NCBI GenBank assembly: GCA_024236195.1
Contig: JACKKZ010000004.1
Coordinates: 434,001-498,000 of the forward strand
Direction of reading: 5' to 3'
Length of the DNA stretch: 64,000 nucleotides
Origin: Sphingomonadaceae bacterium
GTDB lineage: Bacteria; Pseudomonadota; Alphaproteobacteria; Sphingomonadales; Sphingomonadaceae
This document shows, piece by piece, positions 41,821-49,227 of this stretch. How positions within the stretch are numbered: position 1 is the stretch's first letter; every line of letters starts with the position of its first letter. The translations under genes and the position numbers were made by a program. The notes under the pieces are model-generated. The model saw only the letters and a program-made list of their open reading frames with translations. It did not search any database and had not been told where the DNA came from.

Positions 41821-44205
41821 CTAACCCTCGATGCGCGAGAAGTCGGCGACATTGTGCACTGCAGCACGGAATGCCGCAAGCAGGTTGAGGCGATTTGACC
41901 GTTTATCACCATCCGGGTCATTAACTGTCACCTCGTCAAAGAACCGATCAATCGGCGTGCGCAGGGTCGCGAGCGCAGCCATGGCCGCTTCGAAGTCTTC
42001 CGCTTCGATGGCAGCAGAGGCTTTAGGCGCAGCCGCCGCAAGCGCATCCATCAGCGCCTTTTCTGCTATTTCGGGCGTGTAGGAAAGACTTTCACCCGTC
42101 ATCCCAGCGAAAGCTGGGATCGCTCCCGGCCCGGCATCAGGCTCGCCAACGGTCCCAGCTTTCGCTGGGACGACGCCCTCCTTCTTGAGGATATTCGCCG
42201 CCCGCTTGTAGCCCGCGAGGAGATTGGTGCCGTCCTCGGTGGTGATGAAGCTTTGCAGCGCATGGACCCGCGCAAGCAGGCGAACGAGGTCGTCCTCCCC
42301 ACCCAGCGCAAACACCGCGTCGATCAGGTCGTGGCGGACGCCAGCTTCTTTCTGCTGGACCTTGAGGCGGTCGGCGAAGAATTCGAGGAGATGCGGCATC
42401 TTTTCATCTACCTCCTGGACTACCTCCTCCACGATATTGTCCAAAGCCGATTCAACGAGTTCGCTTCTGTATCGTTCTACGAATCCTTCACCGTTAGCCA
42501 GCCTGAGATTTTTCATGGCTGCTTCGGCAGTTGCTGCATTCTTGCCTTCGGCGCCACCCCTCGTTCGAGCTATCACTCTGATTGCGCTCAGTCTCGTTGC
42601 GACTGAAATCGGCAATCTTATCTGACTTACTTCAAGCTGGCGGATCACGGAAAGTGCCGCTCTCCTAAGCGCAAACGGATCCTTAGAGCCGGTTGGCCTT
42701 TCGTTGATTGAAAAGAATGCCGCCAGAGTATCCAACTTATCCGCCAAACTCACCGCCACTGTCACCGGGGCAGTCGGCACATCATCGCCCTGCCCGACCG
42801 GCTTGTAGTGATCGCGGATTGCATCAGCGACTTCATCGGGCAGCCCCTCGGCGCGGGCGTAATAGCCGCCCATCAGGCCTTGCAATTCGGGGAATTCGCC
42901 GACCATTTCGGTGACGAGATCGGCCTTGCACAGCCGCGCGGCCTGTTCGGCGAGGTTGGCCAAATTCTCCCTCTCCCCTTCAGGGGAGAGGGTCGGGGAG
43001 AGGGGAACTTCGGTTGAGGTGCTCGCTACGCTCGCCCCCTCTCCCAACCCTCTCCCCTGAAGGGGAGAGGGCTTTACGATACCCTCTTCAACCAGCCACC
43101 TTGCCAGCTTCGCAACCCGATCCACCTTGTCGGCCACGGTGCCCAGCTTTTCGTGAAAGGTAATCCGCTCCAGCTTCTTCGCGTGATCCTCCAGCCTCGT
43201 CTTCTGATCGACTTCCCAGAAGAAACGCGCATCGCTCAAACGCGCGGCGAGCACCTTGCGGTTGCCATCAACAATCGCCGCGCCGCCATCTTCCGCCGCG
43301 ATATTGGCGGTACAGATGAAGGCGTTGGCGAGCTTGCCCGAGCTGTCCTCGCATACGAAATACTTCTGGTTCACGCGCGCAGTCAGCTGGATGACTTCGG
43401 GCGGGACGGAGAGGAAATCCTCGTCGAACCGGCCCAGCAGAGGCACGGGCCATTCGGTCAGGCCCGCATTCTCCACCACCAGCCCTTCATCCTCGACCAG
43501 CACCAGCCCGGCATCAGCCGCAGCCTTGGCCGCACCTTCGCGGACAATCGCTTCGCGCTCGGCATGATCCACGATCACATGGCAGGCGCGCAGCTTCTCA
43601 GCATAGTCGTCCGCCGAACCAATGGTGATGTCGCCGGAGTGATGAAACCTGTGCCCCATCGTGGCATAGCCGGACACGATCCCGCCCACTTCGCATTCAA
43701 CCAGCTCTTCGCCAAAGATCGCGACAATGCCGGAGAGCGGACGCACCCAGCGCAGGCTTTCGGTGCTGAGTGACGCAGCGCCCCAGCGCTGGCTCTTGGG
43801 CCAGGGAAAAGCGCGGACGATGGCGGGGATCGCTTCGGCGAGCACATCCTTCACCGCCCTGCCCGGCTTTTCAATCACGGCGAACCAGGTGTTGCGCCCC
43901 TTCACGTCGCGCAGTTCCAGCTGCTCGCGGGTGACGCCATTCTTGCGGCAGAAGCCGTCAATGGCGGCATCGGGTGCGCCTTCGGGTGGGCCTTTGGCTT
44001 CCTCGCTTACCGCTTCGGTCGCTTCCGGCAGGCCCCGTGCAATCAGGGCAAGGCGGCGCGGCGTGGACCAGACAGTGATCTCGCCCACAGCCACTCCCGC
44101 GGCTGCCATTTGTTCGCGGAACAGCTTTTCGAGGTCAGCCCGCGCGCCCTTCTGCATCCGGGCGGGGATTTCTTCGCTACGCAATTCGAGGAGGAAGTCG
44201 CTCAT
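41821..44205 (-). CDS. glyS: Glycyl-tRNA synthetase beta subunit, with in-frame repeat insertions
   Basis: The beta subunit of the alpha2-beta2 synthetase is 794 residues here, about 90-100 longer than usual. It starts MSDFLLELRSEEIPARMQ, with GYATMGHRFHHSG, LTEWPVPLLGRFDEDFL and ALRRAALSVIRQ further on. Extra sequence comes from three places. One is a repeat translated as PLQGRGLGEG ... LSPTLSPEGERE. The second is a repeat translated as VVPAKAGTV ... IPAFAGMTGE. The third is an AT-richer stretch of about 300 bases at 42400-42720. The frame stays open throughout and the gene is essential, so the insertions are presumably in loops. The start overlaps the glyQ stop (ATGA). Confidence 0.95.
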   Translation of the reverse strand: MSDFLLELRSEEIPARMQKGARADLEKLFREQMAAAGVAVGEITVWSTPRRLALIARGLPEATEAVSEEAKGPPEGAPDAAIDGFCRKNGVTREQLELRDVKGRNTWFAVIEKPGRAVKDVLAEAIPAIVRAFPWPKSQRWGAASLSTESLRWVRPLSGIVAIFGEELVECEVGGIVSGYATMGHRFHHSGDITIGSADDYAEKLRACHVIVDHAEREAIVREGAAKAAADAGLVLVEDEGLVVENAGLTEWPVPLLGRFDEDFLSVPPEVIQLTARVNQKYFVCEDSSGKLANAFICTANIAAEDGGAAIVDGNRKVLAARLSDARFFWEVDQKTRLEDHAKKLERITFHEKLGTVADKVDRVAKLARWLVEEGIVKPSPLQGRGLGEGASVASTSTEVPLSPTLSPEGERENLANLAEQAARLCKADLVTEMVGEFPELQGLMGGYYARAEGLPDEVADAIRDHYKPVGQGDDVPTAPVTVAVSLADKLDTLAAFFSINERPTGSKDPFALRRAALSVIRQLEVSQIRLPISVATRLSAIRVIARTRGGAEGKNAATAEAAMKNLRLANGEGFVERYRSELVESALDNIVEEVVQEVDEKMPHLLEFFADRLKVQQKEAGVRHDLIDAVFALGGEDDLVRLLARVHALQSFITTEDGTNLLAGYKRAANILKKEGVVPAKAGTVGEPDAGPGAIPAFAGMTGESLSYTPEIAEKALMDALAAAAPKASAAIEAEDFEAAMAALATLRTPIDRFFDEVTVNDPDGDKRSNRLNLLAAFRAAVHNVADFSRIEG
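42097..42175. repeat. Palindromic repeat element inside glyS (CCCAGC type)
   Basis: Two 25-base arms (42097-42121 and 42151-42175) are inverted copies matching at 23 of 25 positions. Each arm itself contains the hairpin CCCAGC-GAAA-GCTGGG. This is the well-known dispersed proteobacterial palindrome whose translation includes PAKAG / PAFAGMTG. It is read in frame by glyS. Confidence 0.88.
42969..43071. repeat. Palindromic repeat element inside glyS (CTCTCCCC type)
   Basis: Two 37-base arms (42969-43005 and 43035-43071) are near-perfect inverted copies. Each contains CCCTCTCCCCT followed by AGGGGAGAGGG. The spacer carries GCTCGCTACGCTCG. It is translated in frame as the SPLQGRGLGEG and LSPTLSPEGERE peptides known from dispersed repeats in many genomes. 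Confidence 0.9.
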
Positions 44206-45113
44206 GCCGTCCACCCCTCATATTCTGCTGACCAGCGGGGTAGTTCCTTCTCCATATATTTCTCGCAAGACCCCCGCGCCAGATCGCGGACCTGGCCCAT
44301 ATAGCTGGCGCGTTCCTGTACGCTGATCACACCGCGCGCCTGCAGCAGGTTGAAGATGTGGCTGGCTTCGATCGCTTGTTCATAGGCGGCAATCGGGACG
44401 TCATTGGCGAGACAATTCTTGCACTCGGCCACAGCCTTGCGGAACAGGTCGAACAGGGCCTCTGTCTCAGCCACTTCAAAGTTCCATTTCGACATCTGTC
44501 GCTCGTTTTCGAGGAAGACATCGCCATAGGTCACGCCATGCTGGTTGAAGGCGAGGTCATAGACGTTGTCGACGCCCTGAATATACATGGCGAGGCGTTC
44601 CAGCCCGTAGGTCAGTTCGCCCGCAACCGGCTTGCAGTCGAAACCGCCCATCTGCTGGAAATAGGTGAACTGAGTGACTTCCATCCCGTCGCACCAGACC
44701 TCCCAGCCTAGCCCCCATGCGCCCAGCGTGGGGCTTTCCCAGTCATCCTCGACAAAGCGGATATCGTGCTTCATCGGGTCGATCCCGATCACCTTGAGGC
44801 TGTCGAGATAGAGCTGCTGGATATCGGGCGGACTTGGCTTCAGGATCACCTGATATTGGTAATAATGCTGCAGCCGGTTGGGGTTCTCGCCATAGCGGCC
44901 ATCGGTCGGGCGGCGGCAGGGCTGCACGAAGGCCGCATTCCACGGCTCCGGCCCCAGCGCGCGTAATGTGGTGGCCGTATGGAACGTCCCCGCCCCCATG
45001 CGCATGTCATAGGGCTGGAGGATCAGACAGCCATGCGCGCTCCAGAAATCATGGAGCGCGAGGATCATGTCCTGGAAGGACTTTGTCGGGTCGCGATGTG
45101 GTGCAGCACTCAT
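44202..45113 (-). CDS. glyQ: Glycyl-tRNA synthetase alpha subunit
   Basis: The 303-residue class II catalytic subunit shows the usual blocks SFQDMILALHDFWSAHGC, LQPYDMRMGAGTFHTATTLR, WNAAFVQPCRRPTDGRYGEN and GLGWEVWCDGMEVTQFTYFQ (exactly placed). It works with GlyS encoded directly after it with a four-base overlap. The start is MSAAPHRDP at 45113; the frame extends ten codons upstream. Its promoter region lies next to the palindrome array at 45200, on the divergent side. Confidence 0.96.
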   Translation of the reverse strand: MSAAPHRDPTKSFQDMILALHDFWSAHGCLILQPYDMRMGAGTFHTATTLRALGPEPWNAAFVQPCRRPTDGRYGENPNRLQHYYQYQVILKPSPPDIQQLYLDSLKVIGIDPMKHDIRFVEDDWESPTLGAWGLGWEVWCDGMEVTQFTYFQQMGGFDCKPVAGELTYGLERLAMYIQGVDNVYDLAFNQHGVTYGDVFLENERQMSKWNFEVAETEALFDLFRKAVAECKNCLANDVPIAAYEQAIEASHIFNLLQARGVISVQERASYMGQVRDLARGSCEKYMEKELPRWSAEYEGWTA

Positions 45114-45208
45114 GGGCAGCGCCCATGGCGGATGGGTGGTCAAGCGTCAATTGTGCAGTTTCGGGTTTGCCAGTCTCGTCGAGTAGATGTCTTGTAGAGG
45201 TGACATTA

Positions 45209-45266
45209 TGTCATGGATGCTTGACAATGACAGCGAATCGCGACATTTTGTCAGGGATACCTGACA
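45209..45266. promoter_or_regulatory. Two 18-bp operator-like palindromes flanking a promoter
   Basis: TGTCATGGATGCTTGACA (45209-45226) and TGTCAGGGATACCTGACA (45249-45266) are copies of one palindromic site, TGTCAnGGATnCnTGACA, spaced exactly 40 bp start to start (nearly four helical turns). The first covers the -35 hexamer TTGACA (45221-45226). After 17 bases CATTTT (45244-45249) serves as -10, and the second site covers the predicted start of transcription. This is the classic layout of a repressor-controlled promoter. Additional half-sites (TGACA at 45201 and 45228, TGTCG at 45271) surround them. The XRE protein at 46046 is the obvious candidate repressor. Confidence 0.7.
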
Positions 45267-45312
45267 TTGGTGTCGCGAAACTTTGCGCCTCTAGCGTAGA
45301 AAGGAATTCACC

Positions 45313-45390
45313 ATGTATTGTACTGCAGGACCAGGTTGGACGTGGATCTTTGATACATTCGGCTGGCCGTCTTGGTGCAAACATCACTGA
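45313..45390 (+). CDS. Trp-rich 25-residue small ORF
   Basis: A 25-codon ORF begins with ATG seven bases after AAGGA. The peptide reads MYCTAGPGWTWIFDTFG then WPSWCKHH: four Trp, two Phe, two Cys (positions 3 and 22) and a Lys-His-His end. It is the first start codon after the operator-controlled promoter. A 9-bp stem (TTGCCCCTG/CAGGGGCAA, 45404-45439) follows 13 bases after its stop. I do not recognise it. It could be a regulatory leader peptide, a small membrane-active peptide or a modified peptide precursor. Chance occurrence cannot be excluded. Confidence 0.5.
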   Translation: MYCTAGPGWTWIFDTFGWPSWCKHH

Positions 45391-45403
45391 GAGGTCATTC
45401 CGA

Positions 45404-45439
45404 TTGCCCCTGACTCCACTTAAACGGAAGCAGGGGCAA
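45404..45439 (+). other. Hairpin after the Trp-rich small ORF
   Basis: TTGCCCCTG pairs perfectly with CAGGGGCAA across an 18-base loop. No T-tract follows, so it is not a standard terminator. It might act in attenuation or protect RNA between the small ORF and the membrane protein gene. Confidence 0.45.
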
Positions 45440-45542
45440 GCGGACACACAATTGATCCGAGTCAGCTTTTCCAAGTGCACGCGGAGCGGTTAGCCAATGC
45501 GATGCCAGTCCCTGCCAAATCCCAACGGAAGGACAGCCCATC

Positions 45543-46049
45543 ATGTTTGAACGCCTGAAAGGAAACCGGCAGTTTCGATACCGCCTGTATTTCTGGCTAA
45601 TGGACATATCTCTTGTCTGCGGATTGATCGGGTTCGCTGATTTCATCCGAGATGACATTTTGGGGTATGCCGCATTTGATCCCGTTTCGCCGATTTACAT
45701 CGCAGTTGGGGTATTCTGCCTGTTCTTCAGCTTTCCCGTTGCAACATTCCTCGTCCTCGCGCGGTTTATGCGCGATGAATATGCGGAGCAACTATGGCAA
45801 CGAACCATTGGAAAACTCGGATTCATCTCTGCAGTTGTTCCATTTTCCTTATATGTCCTGGTATGGACTTTCTATTTTATTGCCAGTTTCCGCATCCTTC
45901 CCAAGGCTGTGCACAACTCTCTCGTAGATTTGCTTGAAATGGGTGCAACAGAATGGCGATTTGATGAGATAATCAACACTGCATGGATGGTGTTCATGCT
46001 GTTGTTTGTCGCGATATTCCAATTCCTGCGCTGGCGAGATTCACGTTGA
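45543..46049 (+). CDS. Four-helix membrane protein of the XRE-linked module
   Basis: The 168-residue protein has four predicted membrane helices (about residues 16-34, 47-72, 88-112 and 145-164). The loops are charged, and a conserved-looking motif FMRDEYAEQLWQR sits between helices 2 and 3. Comparable small membrane proteins are commonly encoded directly before or after short XRE regulators of the type found next. GGAAGGA lies nine bases before the ATG. The gene is AT-richer than its surroundings. The function is unknown. Confidence 0.75.
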   Translation: MFERLKGNRQFRYRLYFWLMDISLVCGLIGFADFIRDDILGYAAFDPVSPIYIAVGVFCLFFSFPVATFLVLARFMRDEYAEQLWQRTIGKLGFISAVVPFSLYVLVWTFYFIASFRILPKAVHNSLVDLLEMGATEWRFDEIINTAWMVFMLLFVAIFQFLRWRDSR

Positions 46050-46240
46050 AGAACCGATTGCGAGTTTTGCGTGCGGAGCGGGCATGGAGCCAGGCCGAAC
46101 TGGCGGCGCGGCTCGAAGTGTCGCGCCAAGCGGTCAACGCGATTGAAACCGGCAAGCATGACCCTTCCTTGCCGCTGGCTTTTCGCATCGCCCGCCTGTT
46201 TGAAATGCCTATCGAAGATATATTTGAAGATGGAATTTGA
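46046..46240 (+). CDS. Short XRE-family helix-turn-helix regulator
   Basis: The 64-residue protein is a bare Cro/C1-type HTH: LKNRLRVLRAERAWSQAEL, ARLEVSRQAVNAIETGKHDP and SLPLAFRIARLFEMPIEDIF. It begins with a TTG that overlaps the TGA of the membrane protein gene (TTGA), giving strict coupling. Proteins of this size bind short palindromes as dimers. The TGTCA/TGACA palindromes upstream of the operon are the likely target, implying self-repression. Confidence 0.88.
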   Translation: MKNRLRVLRAERAWSQAELAARLEVSRQAVNAIETGKHDPSLPLAFRIARLFEMPIEDIFEDGI

Positions 46241-46285
46241 AATTTATTCTGCAAAAGCATTTGATAAGTGTAAGTGACAGCGCTG

Positions 46286-47383
46286 ATGCCAAAATACCTT
46301 CTGCTTCTCCTAACTTCATTCTTGGTCTTGTTTTGTGCACCGACGCTAACAGCCAAGAACAACAATCCCGCCCCCACGCGCTGCGATGGCCAGAAGGATA
46401 AGGAAGGATGCGCGGACGCTGTTGGAAAACGGCGATCCCTTACTCCGGTGGTCGTAACGCAGGATTATGCCCCCAGCCCCGCCCTGTGGCTGCTGCGGGA
46501 TGACGATACGCATATCTACCTCTTCGGCACATTCCATGTCCTGCCTGAAGGGCTCAAGTGGCGGACGGAGCCGCTCAACCGCGTAATTGCCAGCGCCGAT
46601 GTACTGGTGGTGGAGACCAGCGACGAAGAGATTGATGGTCAGCTGGACAGCGTCATGGACGGCATGATGGGTGGCAATACCGAGCGAGCCCCGATTTCCG
46701 GGCGACTCTCCCCTGCCTCAGCCGAGAAATGGCGCAAGCTGGTCGGCCTGATGGAAATGCCGGTGGAGATTGTGGACCGCATGCCGCCCATCTTCAGCTT
46801 CATGATGCTGGGCATGGCGCAGCTGGAGGACTTTGGCTCTTCCGGCGACCTGGGTGTGGAGACTATCCTGGAGGCAGAGTTCAGGAAAAGCGGGCGCTCC
46901 ATCCTTTCGATTGAGGATGGGGACAGTGTCATGCAAAATTTGCTCGCGCTTGATGAAGCCCCCTTTATCGCAATGCTGGAAGAAGAACTGGCGCGCTGGG
47001 ATGGTGTTTCCATCGAGAGTTTCTGGAATATGCCTGACATGCAGCAGAACAACAATCCGGTGCCGGGCCGGCCACAACGGCAAGCGCCGGCAATTGCTCC
47101 CTTTGCGGAAGAACACAAATGGGCGCGGAGCGAAGATGTCCGGATCCCGGATGAGGAATTCATGGTCGATGAATTCGGGCCGGCCTTTCGCGATGTCATG
47201 CTGACTGACCGCAACCGTGCCTGGGCCGAATGGCTGGACAAGCGCCTTGAAGCGCCGGGGGTCACCTTTGTCGCAGTGGGCGCAGGCCATTTATGGGGCC
47301 GCGGATCGGTTCAGGAAATGCTGGCCAAGCGCGGCTTGACCGTTGAACGTATCAACACTGCCGAAACCATTCCCCAGCCATAG
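46286..47383 (+). CDS. TraB/GumN family protein, copy 1
   Basis: The 365-residue secreted protein has a signal peptide (MPKYLLLLLTSFLVLFCA). The TraB/GumN (TIKI-like) fold shows its two G-x2-H motifs, YLFGTFHVLPEGLKW near the start and FVAVGAGHLWGRGSV near the end. VVETSDEEIDG may provide an acidic residue. TIKI relatives are metalloproteases; bacterial roles are largely unknown. A GTG four codons upstream (46274) is an alternative start. It forms a tandem pair with the next gene. Confidence 0.87.
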   Translation: MPKYLLLLLTSFLVLFCAPTLTAKNNNPAPTRCDGQKDKEGCADAVGKRRSLTPVVVTQDYAPSPALWLLRDDDTHIYLFGTFHVLPEGLKWRTEPLNRVIASADVLVVETSDEEIDGQLDSVMDGMMGGNTERAPISGRLSPASAEKWRKLVGLMEMPVEIVDRMPPIFSFMMLGMAQLEDFGSSGDLGVETILEAEFRKSGRSILSIEDGDSVMQNLLALDEAPFIAMLEEELARWDGVSIESFWNMPDMQQNNNPVPGRPQRQAPAIAPFAEEHKWARSEDVRIPDEEFMVDEFGPAFRDVMLTDRNRAWAEWLDKRLEAPGVTFVAVGAGHLWGRGSVQEMLAKRGLTVERINTAETIPQP

Positions 47384-47432
47384 CTCGCCTCCGCCTGCCC
47401 GACAGACGCGCAACACTCACAAGGATTGACGC

Positions 47433-48377
47433 ATGACCGTTTTTACCCGCCGCCTGACCTGTTTCCTCGGCACCGCCGCACTGGCCCTCACCCTGCCCGC
47501 CTGCGCGCAGCAGACGCAGGATGTCGCCAGCGCCAGTCCGGCTGTGGTTGCCGCAACGGAGGCAGAACCCGTGCGGGAAGGCCCGGCGCTTTGGAAAGTC
47601 GCGGATGAAGACACCACGATCTACCTGTTCGGCACGATCCACGCCCTGCCCAAGGATGTTGTCTGGTATAAGGGCACCATTGCCGAGGCTTTCGCCGGGT
47701 CAGACATGCTGGTGACGGAAGTCATGCTGGACGAATCCAATCCCGGCCAGATGCAGCAATTGCTGGTTGGCAAGGCCATGCTTCCGCCCGGCCAGAGCCT
47801 GCGCGACCTGTTGAACGAAGACCAGCGCGCTGCCTATGAAAAGGCCATGATCAGCATCAACCTGCCAGTGGCTGCGTTTGACCGGTTTGAACCGTGGTAT
47901 GCTGCCATGATGCTGTCGATGTTGCCGCTGTTGCAGCAAGGCTATGATCCCAATTCCGGCGTTGAGAAGGTGCTGACCAGCAATGCCCCGGCAGGGATGG
48001 AGCGCGGGCAACTGGAAAGCATCGACTACCAGCTTACCCTGTTTGACGAACTGCCGATGGAAAGCCAGATCAGCTATTTGATGGAAGTGGCAGGCGGCAT
48101 TGACGGGATCAAGCCCATGATCGACCAGATGGTCGGCGAATGGGTCGAAGGGGATGCCCGGGGCCTGGCCGAGTTGATGAATGGCAGCATGGGCGATCCG
48201 GTGCTGATGGAACAGCTCCTGCTCCAGCGAAACCGCACCTGGGCACGGTGGATTGACGACCGGCTTGACCAGCCCGGTGTGGTGTTTGTTGCCGTGGGGG
48301 CTGGCCATTTGGCCGGTGACGACAGCGTGCAGGAAGAACTGGCGGATCGGGGGATTGTCTCCATCCGGGTGCAATAG
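47433..48377 (+). CDS. TraB/GumN family lipoprotein, copy 2
   Basis: The 314-residue product is a paralogue of the preceding gene. It has a lipobox LPAC at residue 25, YLFGTIHALPKDVVWYKG and FVAVGAGHLAGDDSV as the two G-x2-H motifs, and LLQRNRTWARWIDDRL in common. Copy 1 is soluble by its signal peptide, whereas this one is predicted to be membrane-anchored. AAGGA precedes the ATG by seven bases. Confidence 0.88.
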   Translation: MTVFTRRLTCFLGTAALALTLPACAQQTQDVASASPAVVAATEAEPVREGPALWKVADEDTTIYLFGTIHALPKDVVWYKGTIAEAFAGSDMLVTEVMLDESNPGQMQQLLVGKAMLPPGQSLRDLLNEDQRAAYEKAMISINLPVAAFDRFEPWYAAMMLSMLPLLQQGYDPNSGVEKVLTSNAPAGMERGQLESIDYQLTLFDELPMESQISYLMEVAGGIDGIKPMIDQMVGEWVEGDARGLAELMNGSMGDPVLMEQLLLQRNRTWARWIDDRLDQPGVVFVAVGAGHLAGDDSVQEELADRGIVSIRVQ

Positions 48378-48388
48378 CGCCTTATTCC

Positions 48389-48416
48389 TTGCTTTTCCCA
48401 CGCGCACCGCTATAGG
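48389..48416 (+). promoter_or_regulatory. Predicted rplY promoter
   Basis: TTGCTT (48389-48394), 16 bases, TATAGG (48411-48416). Transcription would start near 48423, right before a 9-bp stem CCTGCCATG/CATGGCGGG (48427-48458) in the leader, about 38 bases ahead of the start codon. Confidence 0.5.
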
Positions 48417-48496
48417 CGCGCCCTTCCCTGCCATGGTCATCCCTGGAGGCATGGCGGGAATATCTGTGAAACAACGCAATTCGAAAGGCTTTGAAT

Positions 48497-49135
48497 ATGA
48501 GCGACGCTCTGACCCTGCCGGCCGAGACGCGCGAACGGGCTGGCAAGGGAGCCTCCCGTGCACTGCGTCGCGAAGGCCGTGTCCCCGCCGTGATCTATGG
48601 CGGCAAGGAAGAACCCACCACGATCCACGTTGAAGCAAAGCTGCTCCAGCGCCTGCTCGACACCGGGCACATGATGAACTCCATCGTGATGATCGAACTG
48701 GGCAAGGATACCATCCGCACCCTTCCCAAGGACGTCGCCCTGCACCCGGTTACTGACCGCCCGATCCACGCTGATTTCCTGCGCCTTGCGAAGGATGCCA
48801 AGGTGGAAGTGCTGGTCCCGGTTGTGTTCGCCAACGAAGAAGCCAGCCCCGGCCTGAAGAAGGGCGGCGTGCTGAACGTGGTTCGCCACGAACTCGACCT
48901 GATCTGCGATGCAGACAAGATCCCGAGTGAAATCGAGATCGACGTGACCGGCAAGGATGTGGGCGATTCGATCCACATCAGCGAAGTCACCCTGCCCGCA
49001 GGCGCCGAAAGCGCGATTACCGATCGCGACTTCACCATCGCCACTGTGGTTGCCCCCTCCGCGCTGAAGCGCGCTGAAGGTGCCGCTGCGGCAGAAGGCG
49101 ACGCCGAAGTTGAAGAGGAAGGCGGCGAAGAGTAA
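48497..49135 (+). CDS. rplY: 50S ribosomal protein bL25 (CTC form)
   Basis: The 212-residue protein has the 5S-rRNA-binding L25 domain (RERAGKGASRALRREGRVPAVIYGG, in parts, to about residue 95). The CTC C-terminal beta domain (LDLICDADKIPSEIEID, then GDSIHISEVTLP) follows. The tail is acidic (EVEEEGGEE). The start is ATG 48497, following a leader with a hairpin. A terminator separates it from pth. Confidence 0.95.
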   Translation: MSDALTLPAETRERAGKGASRALRREGRVPAVIYGGKEEPTTIHVEAKLLQRLLDTGHMMNSIVMIELGKDTIRTLPKDVALHPVTDRPIHADFLRLAKDAKVEVLVPVVFANEEASPGLKKGGVLNVVRHELDLICDADKIPSEIEIDVTGKDVGDSIHISEVTLPAGAESAITDRDFTIATVVAPSALKRAEGAAAAEGDAEVEEEGGEE

Positions 49136-49162
49136 TCTTCCCCTCCCCCTTAACGGACCAAA

Positions 49163-49196
49163 GCGCCGGCCTTGCGAAAGCGAGGCCGGCGTTTTG
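49163..49196 (+). terminator. Rho-independent terminator after rplY
   Basis: CGCCGGC-CTTGC, a GAAA tetraloop, then GCGAG-GCCGGCG and GTTTTG. The stem is 12 bp with one G-T pair. It may allow partial read-through to pth. Confidence 0.9.
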
Positions 49197-49227
49197 ATTC
49201 TGGTCGCAAATCGCTAAAGGAGCTTCC

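Noticed and set aside
44834..45493. 219-codon plus-strand frame over the glyQ start and the palindrome array
   Set aside because: It covers conserved GlyQ sequence in antisense and passes through the promoter region; the Trp-rich small ORF in another frame has the better signals.
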